Shown: one piece after another, positions 1 to 7,031 of the stretch
Layout of the letters: each line of letters begins with the position of its first letter
Position numbering within the stretch: the stretch's first letter is position 1
Assembly (NCBI GenBank): GCA_016208745.1
Contig: JACQXN010000005.1
Coordinates: forward strand, 1-46,624
Reading direction: 5' to 3'
Length of the DNA: 46,624 nucleotides
Source of the DNA: Candidatus Portnoyibacteriota bacterium
GTDB taxonomy: Bacteria; Patescibacteriota; Minisyncoccia; Portnoybacterales; GWB1-42-6
Program-made: the position numbers and the translations under genes
The notes under the pieces: model-generated
The model's input: only the letters and a program-made list of their open reading frames with translations
What the model was told of the DNA's origin: nothing
Database searches by the model: none

Positions 1-332
1 TTAAATTTGATGTTATTCCAATCACCCTGCTGTGGAGAAGTGTTATTAGAGGTAAAAGTAATGGTTCCATTTAATGTGCCAATGGCTATTAATTCCCCAG
101 CTATAATTAAAGAGGTATTGGTGCTAAACTTTACCATTACTCCAGGTTCTACAGTTAATTTTAAACCCAGAGGTACAGTTACAGTACTTGTAACAATATA
201 GGTATTCCCTGTACTCCAAGCACCTGATACATTCCCACTTACCTCAATTACACCTGCATGTGCATGACTAATTCCTAAACTAATCATCAACCCGCTAATA
301 ACCAAAACTTTCCTAATAACCTTTTTTACCAT
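1..332 (-). CDS. Secreted beta-strand-rich protein, N-terminal part (cut by window edge)
   Basis: The frame starts at an ATG at 332 behind a good Shine-Dalgarno (AGGAGG, about 9 nt away) and is still open at base 1, so only about 110 residues are visible. Residues 1-24 form a signal peptide: KK/RK, a hydrophobic stretch, then AHA before the mature part. The mature part has the W-S-x-G-x-x-Y-x-V ... V-P-L-G-x-x-L-x-V-x-P-G-V-x-V-K-F pattern followed by L-x-A-x-G-T and I-T-F-T-S. This is typical of right-handed beta-helix surface proteins (pectate-lyase-like or Pmp-like). The start overlaps the upstream gene by 20 bases, so the two are probably translated together. The block is far more AT-rich than the rest of the window. 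Export and fold are inferred; the substrate is unknown. Confidence 0.75.
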   Translation of the reverse strand, partial: MVKKVIRKVLVISGLMISLGISHAHAGVIEVSGNVSGAWSTGNTYIVTSTVTVPLGLKLTVEPGVMVKFSTNTSLIIAGELIAIGTLNGTITFTSNNTSPQQGDWNNIKF

Positions 333-786
333 TTTTATATTCCTCCTTTTGTTTATTTATTATATTTAATTTCTTTTCATACACATACGAATAATGATCT
401 TTTATTAATTTCATGCTTTCTTTATATTTATTTAAAAAGTCCTGATAAAAATTCCCAAATGGAACAAAGCAATAAATTCTACCATTTATTTCTATTTCCA
501 TCGCTTTTTTATATTTACTTATACTTTCCTCATACCTCCTCAAATGTTGACAATAAATAGAACCTTGGATATCATATGAAGCAAGACAATTTACAATTAC
601 TTGTAATACCCACATAGGATTTTTAAAAATCATATCATTATCTTTTATATTCCTTATAAGAAAATTTTGGGGATATTTTTTTAACTCTTCTAATATTCTT
701 TTTCTATTTATAAATTTAGGTAGAAGCTTACAGAAAATCCCTTGAGGAATTAAAATATAATCCTTCGCAAGTGTTTCATCATACAT
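313..786 (-). CDS. Hypothetical protein in an AT-rich block
   Basis: A 157-residue product of no family I recognise. It is rich in Lys, Tyr, Ile and Asn, has no membrane segment, and its C-terminal half is helical and charged. The ATG overlaps the stop of the truncated flavoprotein upstream as TAATG. However, the same frame stays open upstream to about 897, and the residues just before the ATG (SNDRISRPVYL) read like genuine protein. The true N-terminus may therefore have been cut off at the junction near 830, leaving this as the remnant of a longer gene. Base composition (about 22% GC) matches the secreted gene that follows, not the flavoprotein before it. Confidence 0.5.
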   Translation of the reverse strand: MYDETLAKDYILIPQGIFCKLLPKFINRKRILEELKKYPQNFLIRNIKDNDMIFKNPMWVLQVIVNCLASYDIQGSIYCQHLRRYEESISKYKKAMEIEINGRIYCFVPFGNFYQDFLNKYKESMKLIKDHYSYVYEKKLNIINKQKEEYKNGKKGY

Positions 787-1862
787 TAAATATACAGGAC
801 GGGATATACGATCATTAGATATAATCTCCTTAATTTTAATCCTTTTAACACCGAGATAAGTTTTTTGCGCTCTTCTTTGGTTATGGAATTCAATTTTTTA
901 TCCGGGCTTATTTTAGAAAAACGCACGATCAGCCCGCTTAGTTTTCGTGGAACGAGTTCGGGCAAATAATTTTTAAAGTTTTTATTGTTTTTAAAATCTC
1001 TCTGCAGCCTTTTATCCAAAGTTAAAAAGTCTATGGCCGGCTTAAGATCGATCTCTAAAACCACTTCCCCGACGGCTAATAGCTCTCCAATTTTTTTACT
1101 TAAATCCAAAATTATCGGCCCGCTTAAGCCAAAATGGGTAAACAGCATCTCTCCAAACCGATAATCCAGTTTTTTATTATTTTGAAAAAGCGCGACGCTA
1201 ATATTTTTTAAATTCAAACCCTGAACATCCAGAACCCAATTTTCCATGGTTTCAACCGGCACCAATGCCGGCTTGGGATTTATAATTTTATGCCCCATTT
1301 TTTCCGCCCACTCATATCCGCTGCCGGTCGAACCTGTTTGCGGATAAGATTTCCCGCCCGTACATAAAATAAACCGGTGAGCGGCTATTTCCCCTCCTTT
1401 TAATTTGACGCTTTCGATTATTCTTTTTTTGACATTAAAACCGATGACTTCCTGACCCAAAATAAATTTAACTTTATTTTTATGTAAATATTTCAATAAA
1501 ACATTAAGAACGTCTTCTGCTTTATCCGAAACAGGAAAAATTCGCCCGCCCCTTTCCTCTTTTATTTTTAACCCGTTGTTTTCAAAAAATTTTATTGTTT
1601 CTTCCGGCCCAAAAACCGAAAGCGCTGATAAAAGAAACTGGCCATTTTTGCCCAATTTTTCAACGAATTTTTTATCGTTAAATTCGGCTTGTGTAATATT
1701 ACAGCGGCCGTTTCCGGTAATTAAAAGCTTTTTTCCGAAGACTTGATTTTTTTCAATCAGAACAACCCTGGCGCCAAGCTCTGCCGCCCGGCCTGCGGCC
1801 ATAATCCCGGCCGGTCCGCCGCCAATAACCGCCAGATCAAATTTTTCTTTAATTTTTTCCAT
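786..1862 (-). CDS. BaiN/HI0933-like FAD flavoprotein, C-terminally truncated
   Basis: The N-terminus has the dinucleotide-binding motif of FAD oxidoreductases (IGGGPAGIMAA, residues 14-24), then the family signature GKKLLITGNGRCNIT at about 44-58. The middle contains CTGGKSYPQTGSTGSGY and FTHFGLSGP, both typical of the family. Members usually run to about 400-420 residues and end in a GGV ... KTMESK ... GLYFAGE ... GGYN block that closes the FAD site. Here the family-like sequence stops after KGLKL and is replaced by 14 unrelated residues. Without that block FAD binding is doubtful, so this is likely a pseudogene. No Shine-Dalgarno is visible and a strong terminator lies directly upstream. 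The family is putative NAD(P)/FAD oxidoreductases; the physiological substrate is unknown. Confidence 0.8.
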   Translation of the reverse strand: MEKIKEKFDLAVIGGGPAGIMAAGRAAELGARVVLIEKNQVFGKKLLITGNGRCNITQAEFNDKKFVEKLGKNGQFLLSALSVFGPEETIKFFENNGLKIKEERGGRIFPVSDKAEDVLNVLLKYLHKNKVKFILGQEVIGFNVKKRIIESVKLKGGEIAAHRFILCTGGKSYPQTGSTGSGYEWAEKMGHKIINPKPALVPVETMENWVLDVQGLNLKNISVALFQNNKKLDYRFGEMLFTHFGLSGPIILDLSKKIGELLAVGEVVLEIDLKPAIDFLTLDKRLQRDFKNNKNFKNYLPELVPRKLSGLIVRFSKISPDKKLNSITKEERKKLISVLKGLKLRRLYLMIVYPVLYI

Positions 1863-1868
1863 TAGTTT

Positions 1869-1914
1869 AAAAAACGCCCCGCGCCCTACAAACTGCGGGG
1901 CGGGGGCGTTTTTT
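1869..1914 (-). terminator. Bidirectional intrinsic terminator after the cold-shock gene
   Basis: AAAAAACGCCCC at 1869-1880 pairs with GGGGCGTTTTTT at 1903-1914, with further GC pairing inside. Read on the minus strand it ends the cold-shock transcript just before the flavoprotein gene. Confidence 0.85.
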
Positions 1915-1926
1915 ATAATTTATCCC

Positions 1927-2124
1927 TTAGGCGCGGGACACTCCAGTCGCATTGGGTCCCTTTTCGCTTTCCCCGATTTCGAAAGTAACGGCATCGCCGA
2001 CTTTCAATTCGTCAAAAGTCACGCCCTTCAACTCATTGGAATGGAAAAAAAGATCCTTTGTTTCGCCTTCGCGAGAAATGAATCCAAATCCCTTATCCGT
2101 CAATGTTTTGATAGTTCCAGTCAT
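1927..2124 (-). CDS. csp: Cold-shock protein (CspA family)
   Basis: A 65-residue OB-fold RNA/DNA chaperone. RNP1-like KGFGFIS and RNP2-like DLFFHSN are both present, followed by the V-x-F-x-x-x-x-x-x-K-G-P-x-A block near the end. I choose the ATG at 2124 although the frame is open further upstream. A consensus promoter (-10 at 2186-2191) places the RNA start near 2179, on top of the next upstream ATG, which would leave that ATG without a leader; starting at MTGTIK also gives the normal family length. The roughly 55-nt leader is short for a cold-inducible csp. A terminator follows at once, so the gene is monocistronic. Cytoplasmic. Confidence 0.93.
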   Translation of the reverse strand: MTGTIKTLTDKGFGFISREGETKDLFFHSNELKGVTFDELKVGDAVTFEIGESEKGPNATGVSRA

Positions 2125-2185
2125 TTTTTTATTCTTGATTATGGTAGAAACTCGACTACGTCTCTTGCTCTTTATAAGCATAACT

Positions 2186-2214
2186 ATTATACATCCAATT
2201 AAACCCAAAGTCAA
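2186..2214 (-). promoter_or_regulatory. Sigma-70-type promoter of csp
   Basis: Minus strand: -35 TTGACT at 2209-2214, a 17-nt spacer, and -10 TATAAT at 2186-2191. It is one of the best consensus promoters in the window. Confidence 0.85.
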
Positions 2215-2292
2215 TCTTTTTTAGCACGGGGTAGCAAACAGCGTTAAAACCTACTTTAAATTAGCGCAGAATTGCATTTATATACCAGATTT

Positions 2293-2335
2293 AAAATAAA
2301 AAAGGCCGTGAATTTCGTCGTTAACGACCACGGCC
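2293..2335 (-). terminator. Intrinsic terminator of the small secreted gene
   Basis: GGCCGTG/CACGGCC stem (2304-2310 with 2329-2335) enclosing an inner GTCGTTAACGAC palindrome. On the minus strand it is followed by a T-rich run at 2293-2303. Confidence 0.75.
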
Positions 2336-2356
2336 TCATAACCTTTTTATTTCTCC

Positions 2357-2659
2357 TCATCTCTTTTTATAGATAATTACGATCGTTGTATTGATGCCCT
2401 CGTCCCTAAAAGCCTTGTCAGCTTGAACCGTTGCTACGCTTGCGCTAAGAACAGTGGCTTTATTATTTGAAAGCCAGTCCGATATCTCCTTTTCGACTTC
2501 AGCTACTTTTTTTTCATATTCATTGGAACCCGAAGGATCGAAGCTGAAAAAGTTAAAAATCTTTACTCCATCGCCACCCGCGTCTTGAGCTACAGCCAAA
2601 GTCGGCACAAAAAATACCGGCATTAACAAAAAAGGTCCTAACAATAATACTTTTTTCAT
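2357..2659 (-). CDS. Small secreted hypothetical protein
   Basis: 100 residues with a clear signal peptide: MKK, then a hydrophobic core, then TLAVAQ-D with likely cleavage after AVA at about residue 24. The mature part is about 76 residues with a charged helix (EYEKKVAEVEKEISDWL) and a short beta-strand end (TTIVIIYKKR). Not recognised. GGAGGG lies about 7 nt before the ATG. A promoter with a palindrome between its boxes precedes it and a terminator follows, so it is a single-gene unit. Export across the inner membrane is inferred from the signal peptide. Confidence 0.7.
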   Translation of the reverse strand: MKKVLLLGPFLLMPVFFVPTLAVAQDAGGDGVKIFNFFSFDPSGSNEYEKKVAEVEKEISDWLSNNKATVLSASVATVQADKAFRDEGINTTIVIIYKKR

Positions 2660-2697
2660 TTTCTCACCCTCCGCAAAATTTTTTTAGAACTAAAAAC

Positions 2698-2727
2698 AGC
2701 ATAGCGTAAACTATGCTGTTTTGTCAA
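2698..2727 (-). promoter_or_regulatory. Promoter with overlapping palindrome
   Basis: Minus strand: TTGACA (2722-2727), an 18-nt spacer, TATGCT (2698-2703). A perfect 10-bp inverted repeat, AACAGCATAG / CTATGCTGTT with a 6-nt gap (2697-2722), fills the spacer and covers the -10. It could be an operator, or a terminator-like hairpin since a T-run follows it on the minus strand. Confidence 0.6.
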
Positions 2728-2765
2728 ATCTACACACGAGCGTAAGGGAAGTTCGAATTTTCTAT
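2725..2765. repeat. 41-bp direct repeat, copy 1 (flanks the coiled-coil gene)
   Basis: It matches 3316-3356 at 35 of 41 positions; the last 19 bases (GGAAGTTCGAATTTTCTAT) are identical. The two copies bracket the coiled-coil gene and its promoter. Confidence 0.75.
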
Positions 2766-2811
2766 CAAAATAATCTTATAACCGAAAGATAAAGACATCT
2801 GAAGTAATCAT

Positions 2812-2838
2812 ATAAAAAGTCCCGCTTTTGACGGGGCT
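2812..2838 (-). terminator. Intrinsic terminator of the coiled-coil gene
   Basis: A stem at 2818-2824/2832-2838 (one mismatch) is followed on the minus strand by TTTTTATA. Confidence 0.65.
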
Positions 2839-2842
2839 TCTA

Positions 2843-3184
2843 TTATTCTATCTCAACTCCGAGTTTTGCTTTTATTACTTTTTCAACCTGCGTCATCTTA
2901 TACTTCATAATCTTGAATTCTTCCCGAAAGTCTTCTTGGGCCTTAACATAACCGTCGATCAAACCCCATGTCTGATCAATCTTCTTTTCAAGAATATCAA
3001 AACGTTTATCATGCTCGGTGAGCTTAGACCCTAATAATATAAACCGGGTATCGACATGTTCAAATTTCTTATCAATATTATCGAATTTCTTATCAATATG
3101 TTCGAATTTTTTATCAACCGCGTCAAAACCCCTTTTCACCATTCCCGCCAAACTATTAAATTCTTTTTTAGTTTCCCTATCCAT
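2843..3184 (-). CDS. Coiled-coil protein with heptad repeats
   Basis: 113 residues, almost all helical. Residues 21-46 hold tandem heptads of the form F-(E/D)-(H/N)-(I/V)-D-(K/T)-(K/R), which appear in the DNA as near-identical 21-bp repeats. A second coiled coil covers about 50-105. No signal peptide or membrane segment. Proteins of this style are common in Parcubacteria and have no assigned function. A consensus promoter lies upstream, no Shine-Dalgarno is visible, and the leader is short (about 25 nt). The gene lies between two 41-bp direct repeats, so it may be a mobile or duplicated cassette. Likely a cytoplasmic oligomer. Confidence 0.7.
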   Translation of the reverse strand: MDRETKKEFNSLAGMVKRGFDAVDKKFEHIDKKFDNIDKKFEHVDTRFILLGSKLTEHDKRFDILEKKIDQTWGLIDGYVKAQEDFREEFKIMKYKMTQVEKVIKAKLGVEIE

Positions 3185-3210
3185 ATTAGTACAATTATAT
3201 TAGCACTTAC

Positions 3211-3238
3211 ATAATATCGCTGATCCGTGAATTGTCAA
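3211..3238 (-). promoter_or_regulatory. Promoter of the coiled-coil gene
   Basis: Minus strand: TTGACA (3233-3238), 16-nt spacer, TATTAT (3211-3216). A second -10-like TATAAT lies closer to the ATG and would give a leaderless mRNA. Confidence 0.65.
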
Positions 3239-3315
3239 TCAACGCTAATTATTCTTAATTTATCTCACTTCTGATAACTTATCCACAACAAGACGGAAAA
3301 AGTTACCTTTTTGGG

Positions 3316-3356
3316 CAAATTTGCACACCAGCGCAGAGGAAGTTCGAATTTTCTAT
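3316..3356. repeat. 41-bp direct repeat, copy 2
   Basis: Partner of 2725-2765, in the same orientation, 591 bp away. Confidence 0.75.
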
Positions 3357-3420
3357 ATTTAGGAAAGGGTTAAAAGAATGCTTGAGGTAATTGGAAGAAC
3401 ATCCAGGCGCTGGCGATAAA

Positions 3421-3963
3421 TTAATGGGTTGACCCTATCTTTTTCCACTCTTCGTATATCCTTGAAAGAGTACTAATTCTAGACGTCCATTTCTCCGGAT
3501 TGCTCTTTAGCTCTTCTATGATTTCATCAATCGACATCCATTTTATCTCGACCACCTCACCATCGCTAAAATTGACAGAATCGCCTTCGCGCCATTTATA
3601 ATAAAAGACATTATTGAATTCTCTATTTATTCCTCCGTTCCATTTATAAGAAGAACCTCTTATCAAGTCGCCTATCGCGACTTTAATACCGGTTTCTTCT
3701 TCTAGCTCTTTCACAGCTGTGTCCTCAATTGTTTCCCCTGCCAAAACATGCCCGCCAAAACGCGTATCCCAACAATCCGGACGCAAATCTTTAAAAGGAG
3801 CGCGCAAGTGAACTAAAAGCTCGTCTTTGTTATTAAATACATAAATATGGACAGAGTTATGCCAATCGCCCTCTTTATGCACCAAAGAACGCTCCTTTTT
3901 TATTCCAAGAGGAACGCCGTTTTCGTCTAGGATATCGAAGAGTTCCGGGGTTTTGTCATTCAT
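3421..3963 (-). CDS. Nudix hydrolase (IPP-isomerase/YfcD-like)
   Basis: 180 residues. A Nudix box lies at about 70-93: G-H-V-L-A-G-E, seven residues, then KELEEETGI, which fits GX5EX7REUXEEXGU with Lys for Arg. The N-terminal FDILDENGVPLG and the H-x-S-V-H-I-Y-V-F segment resemble the YfcD/IDI-like branch, which hydrolyses nucleoside-diphosphate-linked compounds or isomerises IPP. The metal-binding Glu residues of the box are intact, so an active Mg-dependent hydrolase is likely; the substrate cannot be read from sequence. A TATACT box abuts the ATG, but its -35 is weak. Alone on the minus strand. Confidence 0.85.
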   Translation of the reverse strand: MNDKTPELFDILDENGVPLGIKKERSLVHKEGDWHNSVHIYVFNNKDELLVHLRAPFKDLRPDCWDTRFGGHVLAGETIEDTAVKELEEETGIKVAIGDLIRGSSYKWNGGINREFNNVFYYKWREGDSVNFSDGEVVEIKWMSIDEIIEELKSNPEKWTSRISTLSRIYEEWKKIGSTH

Positions 3964-4049
3964 AGTATAGCAAGAGATACTGGTCTTGAGAATCCATAAT
4001 CCTTGCTGGGTCTGGATGACGAAAAAATATCATACATACGGAAATAAAA

Positions 4050-4760
4050 TTAAATTTCTCCTTGTTTAACCTTGTCTCTTATAAAAGCGTTAAGTGATGA
4101 AAAATTATTTAATTCCGATTTTAATTTTTCAGAATTACCTACATATTTTTCTAAGAAAATATTTACCCTGTCTTTTAGCTCAAACGGTAAGGGTTTATCA
4201 TCTCCCTCGGGAATATTTTGAGCTAATGTCGCCTCTCCATAAATTGGATAGGCTTTTTGCAATTCCAATACCCTTTCTCCTTCCGATAGACCACGCTCAT
4301 TTAAAGAGATAAGTAGTGCCGTCTGATAAAAAAGATCTACTTGCTCCTGCATTTTTCTTTCAACATCATATAGATTCCACCATTTTTTTATATCGTCATT
4401 CCTAACACCTTCTTGTTTTTTATAATCTAATTTTCTCCTAAATATTTGGGCTGCCTTTTCAAACCGATCTTCTTTGGCTTTTGATTCTCCTAAAATTATA
4501 TCACCAAAATTATGCGGCAAATAATAAGTTCCGTATTTTTTAGATTCTTCAATAGCCCTATCAAGTAATTGACCAGCCGTAACACTAGGACTTGGAATGC
4601 CAGTATTTGTAAAAAATTCTATATAATAATTTAGGAGTGATTGCTCTGTGTCGTTATATTTTGAAAAAAATCCCATATATTTTTTTAAAATAAGATAGGC
4701 TCTCGGGTCGTTTGAACCTGCCCCCTGATGGCACTTACTATAGCTCTTATAATTTCTCAT
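4050..4760 (-). CDS. Hypothetical protein coupled to the transglutaminase-like gene
   Basis: 236 residues, mostly helical and charged, with no membrane segment and no motif I recognise. The start overlaps the end of the upstream transglutaminase-like gene by 14 bases, so the two form one transcription unit and their products probably act in one process. Long amphipathic helices suggest a scaffold or peptide-binding role, but that is only a guess. No Shine-Dalgarno stands out, which is consistent with coupling. Confidence 0.6.
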   Translation of the reverse strand: MRNYKSYSKCHQGAGSNDPRAYLILKKYMGFFSKYNDTEQSLLNYYIEFFTNTGIPSPSVTAGQLLDRAIEESKKYGTYYLPHNFGDIILGESKAKEDRFEKAAQIFRRKLDYKKQEGVRNDDIKKWWNLYDVERKMQEQVDLFYQTALLISLNERGLSEGERVLELQKAYPIYGEATLAQNIPEGDDKPLPFELKDRVNIFLEKYVGNSEKLKSELNNFSSLNAFIRDKVKQGEI

Positions 4761-5373
4761 GTGCCTCCCTAACTTTTAAACAATACTTTTTAAGATCCTT
4801 AAAATCCTTTATCCCTAGCTCCCAAGAATCCAATCCCTTCCAACATATAGTAAATCTTTTTCCAGCAGGCCAAGCGTAATCTAAATTAATAGTTCCGACA
4901 GTCGGATCTGTGATTCTCCATTGTCTATCTATATATAGATCTACGAAAACATGCCCACTAATGATTTCTCCTTGTGATTTCAACCATTCAGTATCAAGCG
5001 CTTCTACAATCTTCGCAGGAATGCCATTGGCGCGCATTAGAGAAGCAAACACTACTGCCCTATCGCCACAACCTGAAGCTTTTTTACTTTTTATAACCTG
5101 TGCCGCGGTCCTCTTACGTAAATTATCTCTGCGCCAAGGCCAAGATTGAATATGTTTTAGATTCGCTTTTATCCAGCGAAAGGTATTAAAGGCAGTTTCA
5201 TAATCATTTCTTCCGAGCAATCGCTTGGCAATTTTTTTGATTTTCGGCGTGATTTTTGTCTGCTCCCCAGATTGCAAAAAATGCTTCGGACTTATAGTTT
5301 TAGTCATATCTTTATCCACTGTTATCCTAGAGTTTACTGGAAACAAAAAGTGAAGAATTGCGCGAAGAGGCAA
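4747..5373 (-). CDS. Transglutaminase-like cysteine-protease-fold protein
   Basis: 208 residues. The central domain carries the transglutaminase/papain-fold triad in order: Cys in SGCGDRA (about 102), His in SGHVFVDLYI (about 141) and Asp in ITDPTVG (about 156), with the usual VFASLMRANGIPAKIV helix between Cys and His. Enzymes of this fold act as peptidases or amide-bond-forming enzymes. No signal peptide is evident, so it appears cytoplasmic. The N-terminus is uncertain: ATG 5373 gives a hydrophobic lead-in, and ATG 5307 (MTKTISPKHF) is an alternative. It overlaps the next gene by 14 bases. Confidence 0.75.
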   Translation of the reverse strand: MPLRAILHFLFPVNSRITVDKDMTKTISPKHFLQSGEQTKITPKIKKIAKRLLGRNDYETAFNTFRWIKANLKHIQSWPWRRDNLRKRTAAQVIKSKKASGCGDRAVVFASLMRANGIPAKIVEALDTEWLKSQGEIISGHVFVDLYIDRQWRITDPTVGTINLDYAWPAGKRFTICWKGLDSWELGIKDFKDLKKYCLKVREAHEKL

Positions 5374-5439
5374 ATTTCACCCCGAAAAAAGATGAGCACG
5401 GGCTGAGGGTATCCTACGCTAAAGCTTCGGAATACCTAA

Positions 5440-5715
5440 TTATAGACCAGTCTTATCATTCTTCAATGCTACGGAATTAAGTAGCCTTTTATACGCAAGT
5501 GCTTTACCGGAACCTGATTTTATATATCGCTCAAAATCTTTGGCCAATTTTTTCGTTTGGAATGCCGCGTAGAATACCAGCGTCCATGGCCTAAACGGTG
5601 CTGTGGCTTTTGAAAACCCGTTATTATGCTCCCCAAGTCTCTTTCTTAAATCTTCCGTGTAGCCGTAATAAAAGTTCTTAGATTTTAAGCTATATAAGAT
5701 GTAAACATAGAACAT
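5440..5715 (-). CDS. GIY-YIG endonuclease domain protein (UPF0213-like)
   Basis: 91 residues from the ATG at 5715. The GIY-YIG module is visible as FYVYILYSLKS ... FYYGYTEDLRKRLGEHNNG, with the catalytic Arg in RKRL and a Glu in DFERYIKSGSG near the end. The domain stands alone, as in the YhbQ/UPF0213 group, whose role is poorly known (DNA nicking or repair). The frame is open another 15 codons upstream (PSFAKATEWLWPTK), but that part is a copy of a dispersed palindromic repeat next to the tRNA-Trp gene, so I start at MFYVYI. Cytoplasmic. Confidence 0.82.
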   Translation of the reverse strand: MFYVYILYSLKSKNFYYGYTEDLRKRLGEHNNGFSKATAPFRPWTLVFYAAFQTKKLAKDFERYIKSGSGKALAYKRLLNSVALKNDKTGL

Positions 5716-5754
5716 TTTTGTGGGCCAAAGCCATTCCGTAGCCTTGGCGAAGGA

Positions 5755-5828
5755 TGGCACGGGATGAGGGAATCGAACCCCCGCCTACTCTTTTGGAGAG
5801 AGTCATACTGCCACTATACTAATCCCGC
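5755..5828 (-). tRNA. tRNA-Trp (CCA)
   Basis: Full cloverleaf: acceptor GCGGGAT/ATCCCGT, anticodon stem ACTCT/AGAGT around CTCCAAA (anticodon CCA), T-loop TTCGATT, G73 and an encoded CCA end. The first acceptor pair is G-U. Confidence 0.93.
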
Positions 5829-5837
5829 ATTTTTTAA

Positions 5838-6512
5838 TTATGCGCTAAATTTTTCTAAAAATGCCTTTCCCAAACCCAGCAATTCGCGTGCAACCGTGGC
5901 GTCATAATATTTGATATTTACACAGCCAGCGTATCCTGATTTTATATTTTTGCCCGCATTTGGCTTTATATAAGGTTTTATAAATTGAGAGCTCGGAATT
6001 TTTGCGACATCCGACCAAAACTTTATCTGCTCTTTCACTAAATGATATTTATGTATATGCAAGGAAACTCTAAACTTTGATTCGACTAACTGGAATGATC
6101 GTCTTAGTAAATTAAGAAATGCTCGAATCAATTTTGGATCAGAATTTGTGAATTGAACTTCCCCATCGTGACTTTTGCCACCCTCGCAGTAGTACATAAG
6201 GGCGCACATAATTTTAAGAATACCTTTATCGCATAATATCTGATTTCTATCATCTATTAGGTCTACGCCAGCCATAAAGCAGGCAAGACGACTAGCGTCA
6301 GTTTTTTCCTTTCTGTTTTTAGCCGAGATAAGCTGCCCCGATGTTAACCGCTTAGATAATCGGGCTGAAGCCTTATCCGAAAGAATAAAGTCGCGGAGCC
6401 AAAGAGAAGCAGTGCTCTTGGAAATCTTTAGCTTTCCGCTAATTTCATTCAGCGATAATCCCCTTCTTCTTAAGGCTTGGGCCTTTAAAAATTGCTTTTT
6501 TAATCGCGGCAT
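5838..6512 (-). CDS. HTH protein with LAGLIDADG-like C-terminal domain
   Basis: 224 residues. Residues 1-45 form a resolvase-like helix-turn-helix (RRRGLSLNEISGKLKISKST-ASLWL). After a basic linker, about 95-215 contains ALMYYCEGGKS ... VQFTNSDPKLIRAFLNLL ... FRVSLHIH. This matches the NSDP/YxxEG pattern of the LAGLIDADG-type DNA-binding fold seen in many small CPR proteins. The classical acidic catalytic residues are not obvious, so it may be a DNA-binding regulator derived from a homing enzyme rather than an active nuclease. It is placed between two tRNA genes, a common site for mobile genes. Cytoplasmic. Confidence 0.65.
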   Translation of the reverse strand: MPRLKKQFLKAQALRRRGLSLNEISGKLKISKSTASLWLRDFILSDKASARLSKRLTSGQLISAKNRKEKTDASRLACFMAGVDLIDDRNQILCDKGILKIMCALMYYCEGGKSHDGEVQFTNSDPKLIRAFLNLLRRSFQLVESKFRVSLHIHKYHLVKEQIKFWSDVAKIPSSQFIKPYIKPNAGKNIKSGYAGCVNIKYYDATVARELLGLGKAFLEKFSA

Positions 6513-6598
6513 ATTGAACTGCTTTTATGGATTACTTAACCCCTATAATCAGTTTATCATTCTAGTGTCTTGCAGCAAGTCCAATATCCACACAAAAG

Positions 6599-6646
6599 CT
6601 ATTTTTTCGATTCCTTATGTGGCGTGTGTTTCTTGCACCATTTGCC
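6599..6646 (-). pseudogene. Remnant of a second bL33 gene (3' end only)
   Basis: The minus strand reads GKWCKKHTPHKESKK then a stop. It matches the last 14 residues of the intact bL33 just upstream (RWCRKHTPHKESKK) but differs at many synonymous positions. The reading frame upstream is lost where a dispersed repeat (CCTGAGCGAAGTCGAAGGG, about 6645-6665) has been inserted. It is therefore an old duplicate that stayed under protein-level selection before being broken. Confidence 0.7.
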
Positions 6647-6694
6647 CTTCGACTTCGCTCAGGATAAAACTTCCTTAATATTCTGCTGTTTTGT

Positions 6695-6853
6695 TTATTT
6701 TTTAGATTCTTTATGCGGTGTATGCTTGCGGCACCAACGACAGAATTTTTTTACTTCAATTTTGCGCTCAACTTTGCGCTTGTTTTTGCTTGACCAATAA
6801 TTAGTCCTCTTGCAAACTGTGCACTGCATTTTGATTAAATTTGGTTGCGGCAT
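6695..6853 (-). CDS. rpmG: 50S ribosomal protein bL33
   Basis: 52 residues, found by reading the minus strand. IKMQCTVCKRTNYWSSKNKR and KKFCRWCRKHTPHKE are diagnostic of bL33. Both CxxC pairs (C11/C14 and C38/C41) are present, so this is the zinc-binding (C+) form. It sits on the 50S subunit near the E site. The sequence before the ATG resembles that before bL32 (CTATCGCT followed by AGTTAAAA), so the two ribosomal genes share a leader-like repeat. A broken duplicate follows about 50 bp downstream. Confidence 0.92.
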   Translation of the reverse strand: MPQPNLIKMQCTVCKRTNYWSSKNKRKVERKIEVKKFCRWCRKHTPHKESKK

Positions 6854-6985
6854 GTTCACTATCGCTCAAGTTAAAAGTTAAAAATGAAAAGTTCAAATTT
6901 TTCTTTTTTAATTTTAAGATGTCGTTTTTATATTTTTTTGCTAAAGGCGAATCAGCCTCGGGCTGAAATTTTTACTTTTTAATTC

Positions 6986-6999
6986 CTCTTGAGCCGTTG
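6986..6999. repeat. Duplicated 3' end of tRNA-Thr(GGU)
   Basis: The 14 bases CTCTTGAGCCGTTG recur at 7026-7039, where they form the end of tRNA-Thr. The 26 bp between the copies holds a TCCCGC ... GCGGGA hairpin. It looks like an att-type scar or a slipped duplication. Confidence 0.6.
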
Positions 7000-7031
7000 G
7001 TCCCGCATCTTGCGGGACGACCCGTCTCTTG

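Noticed and set aside
786-1862. Flavoprotein plus the 157-residue gene as one frameshifted gene
   Set aside because: Composition changes sharply at the junction and the second frame has no BaiN-type C-terminal motifs, so this is a join of unrelated sequences.
3050-3130. Regular 21-bp repeats resembling a short CRISPR-like array
   Set aside because: They are in frame with the coiled-coil gene and encode heptads (F-x-x-x-D-K-K); no unique spacers.
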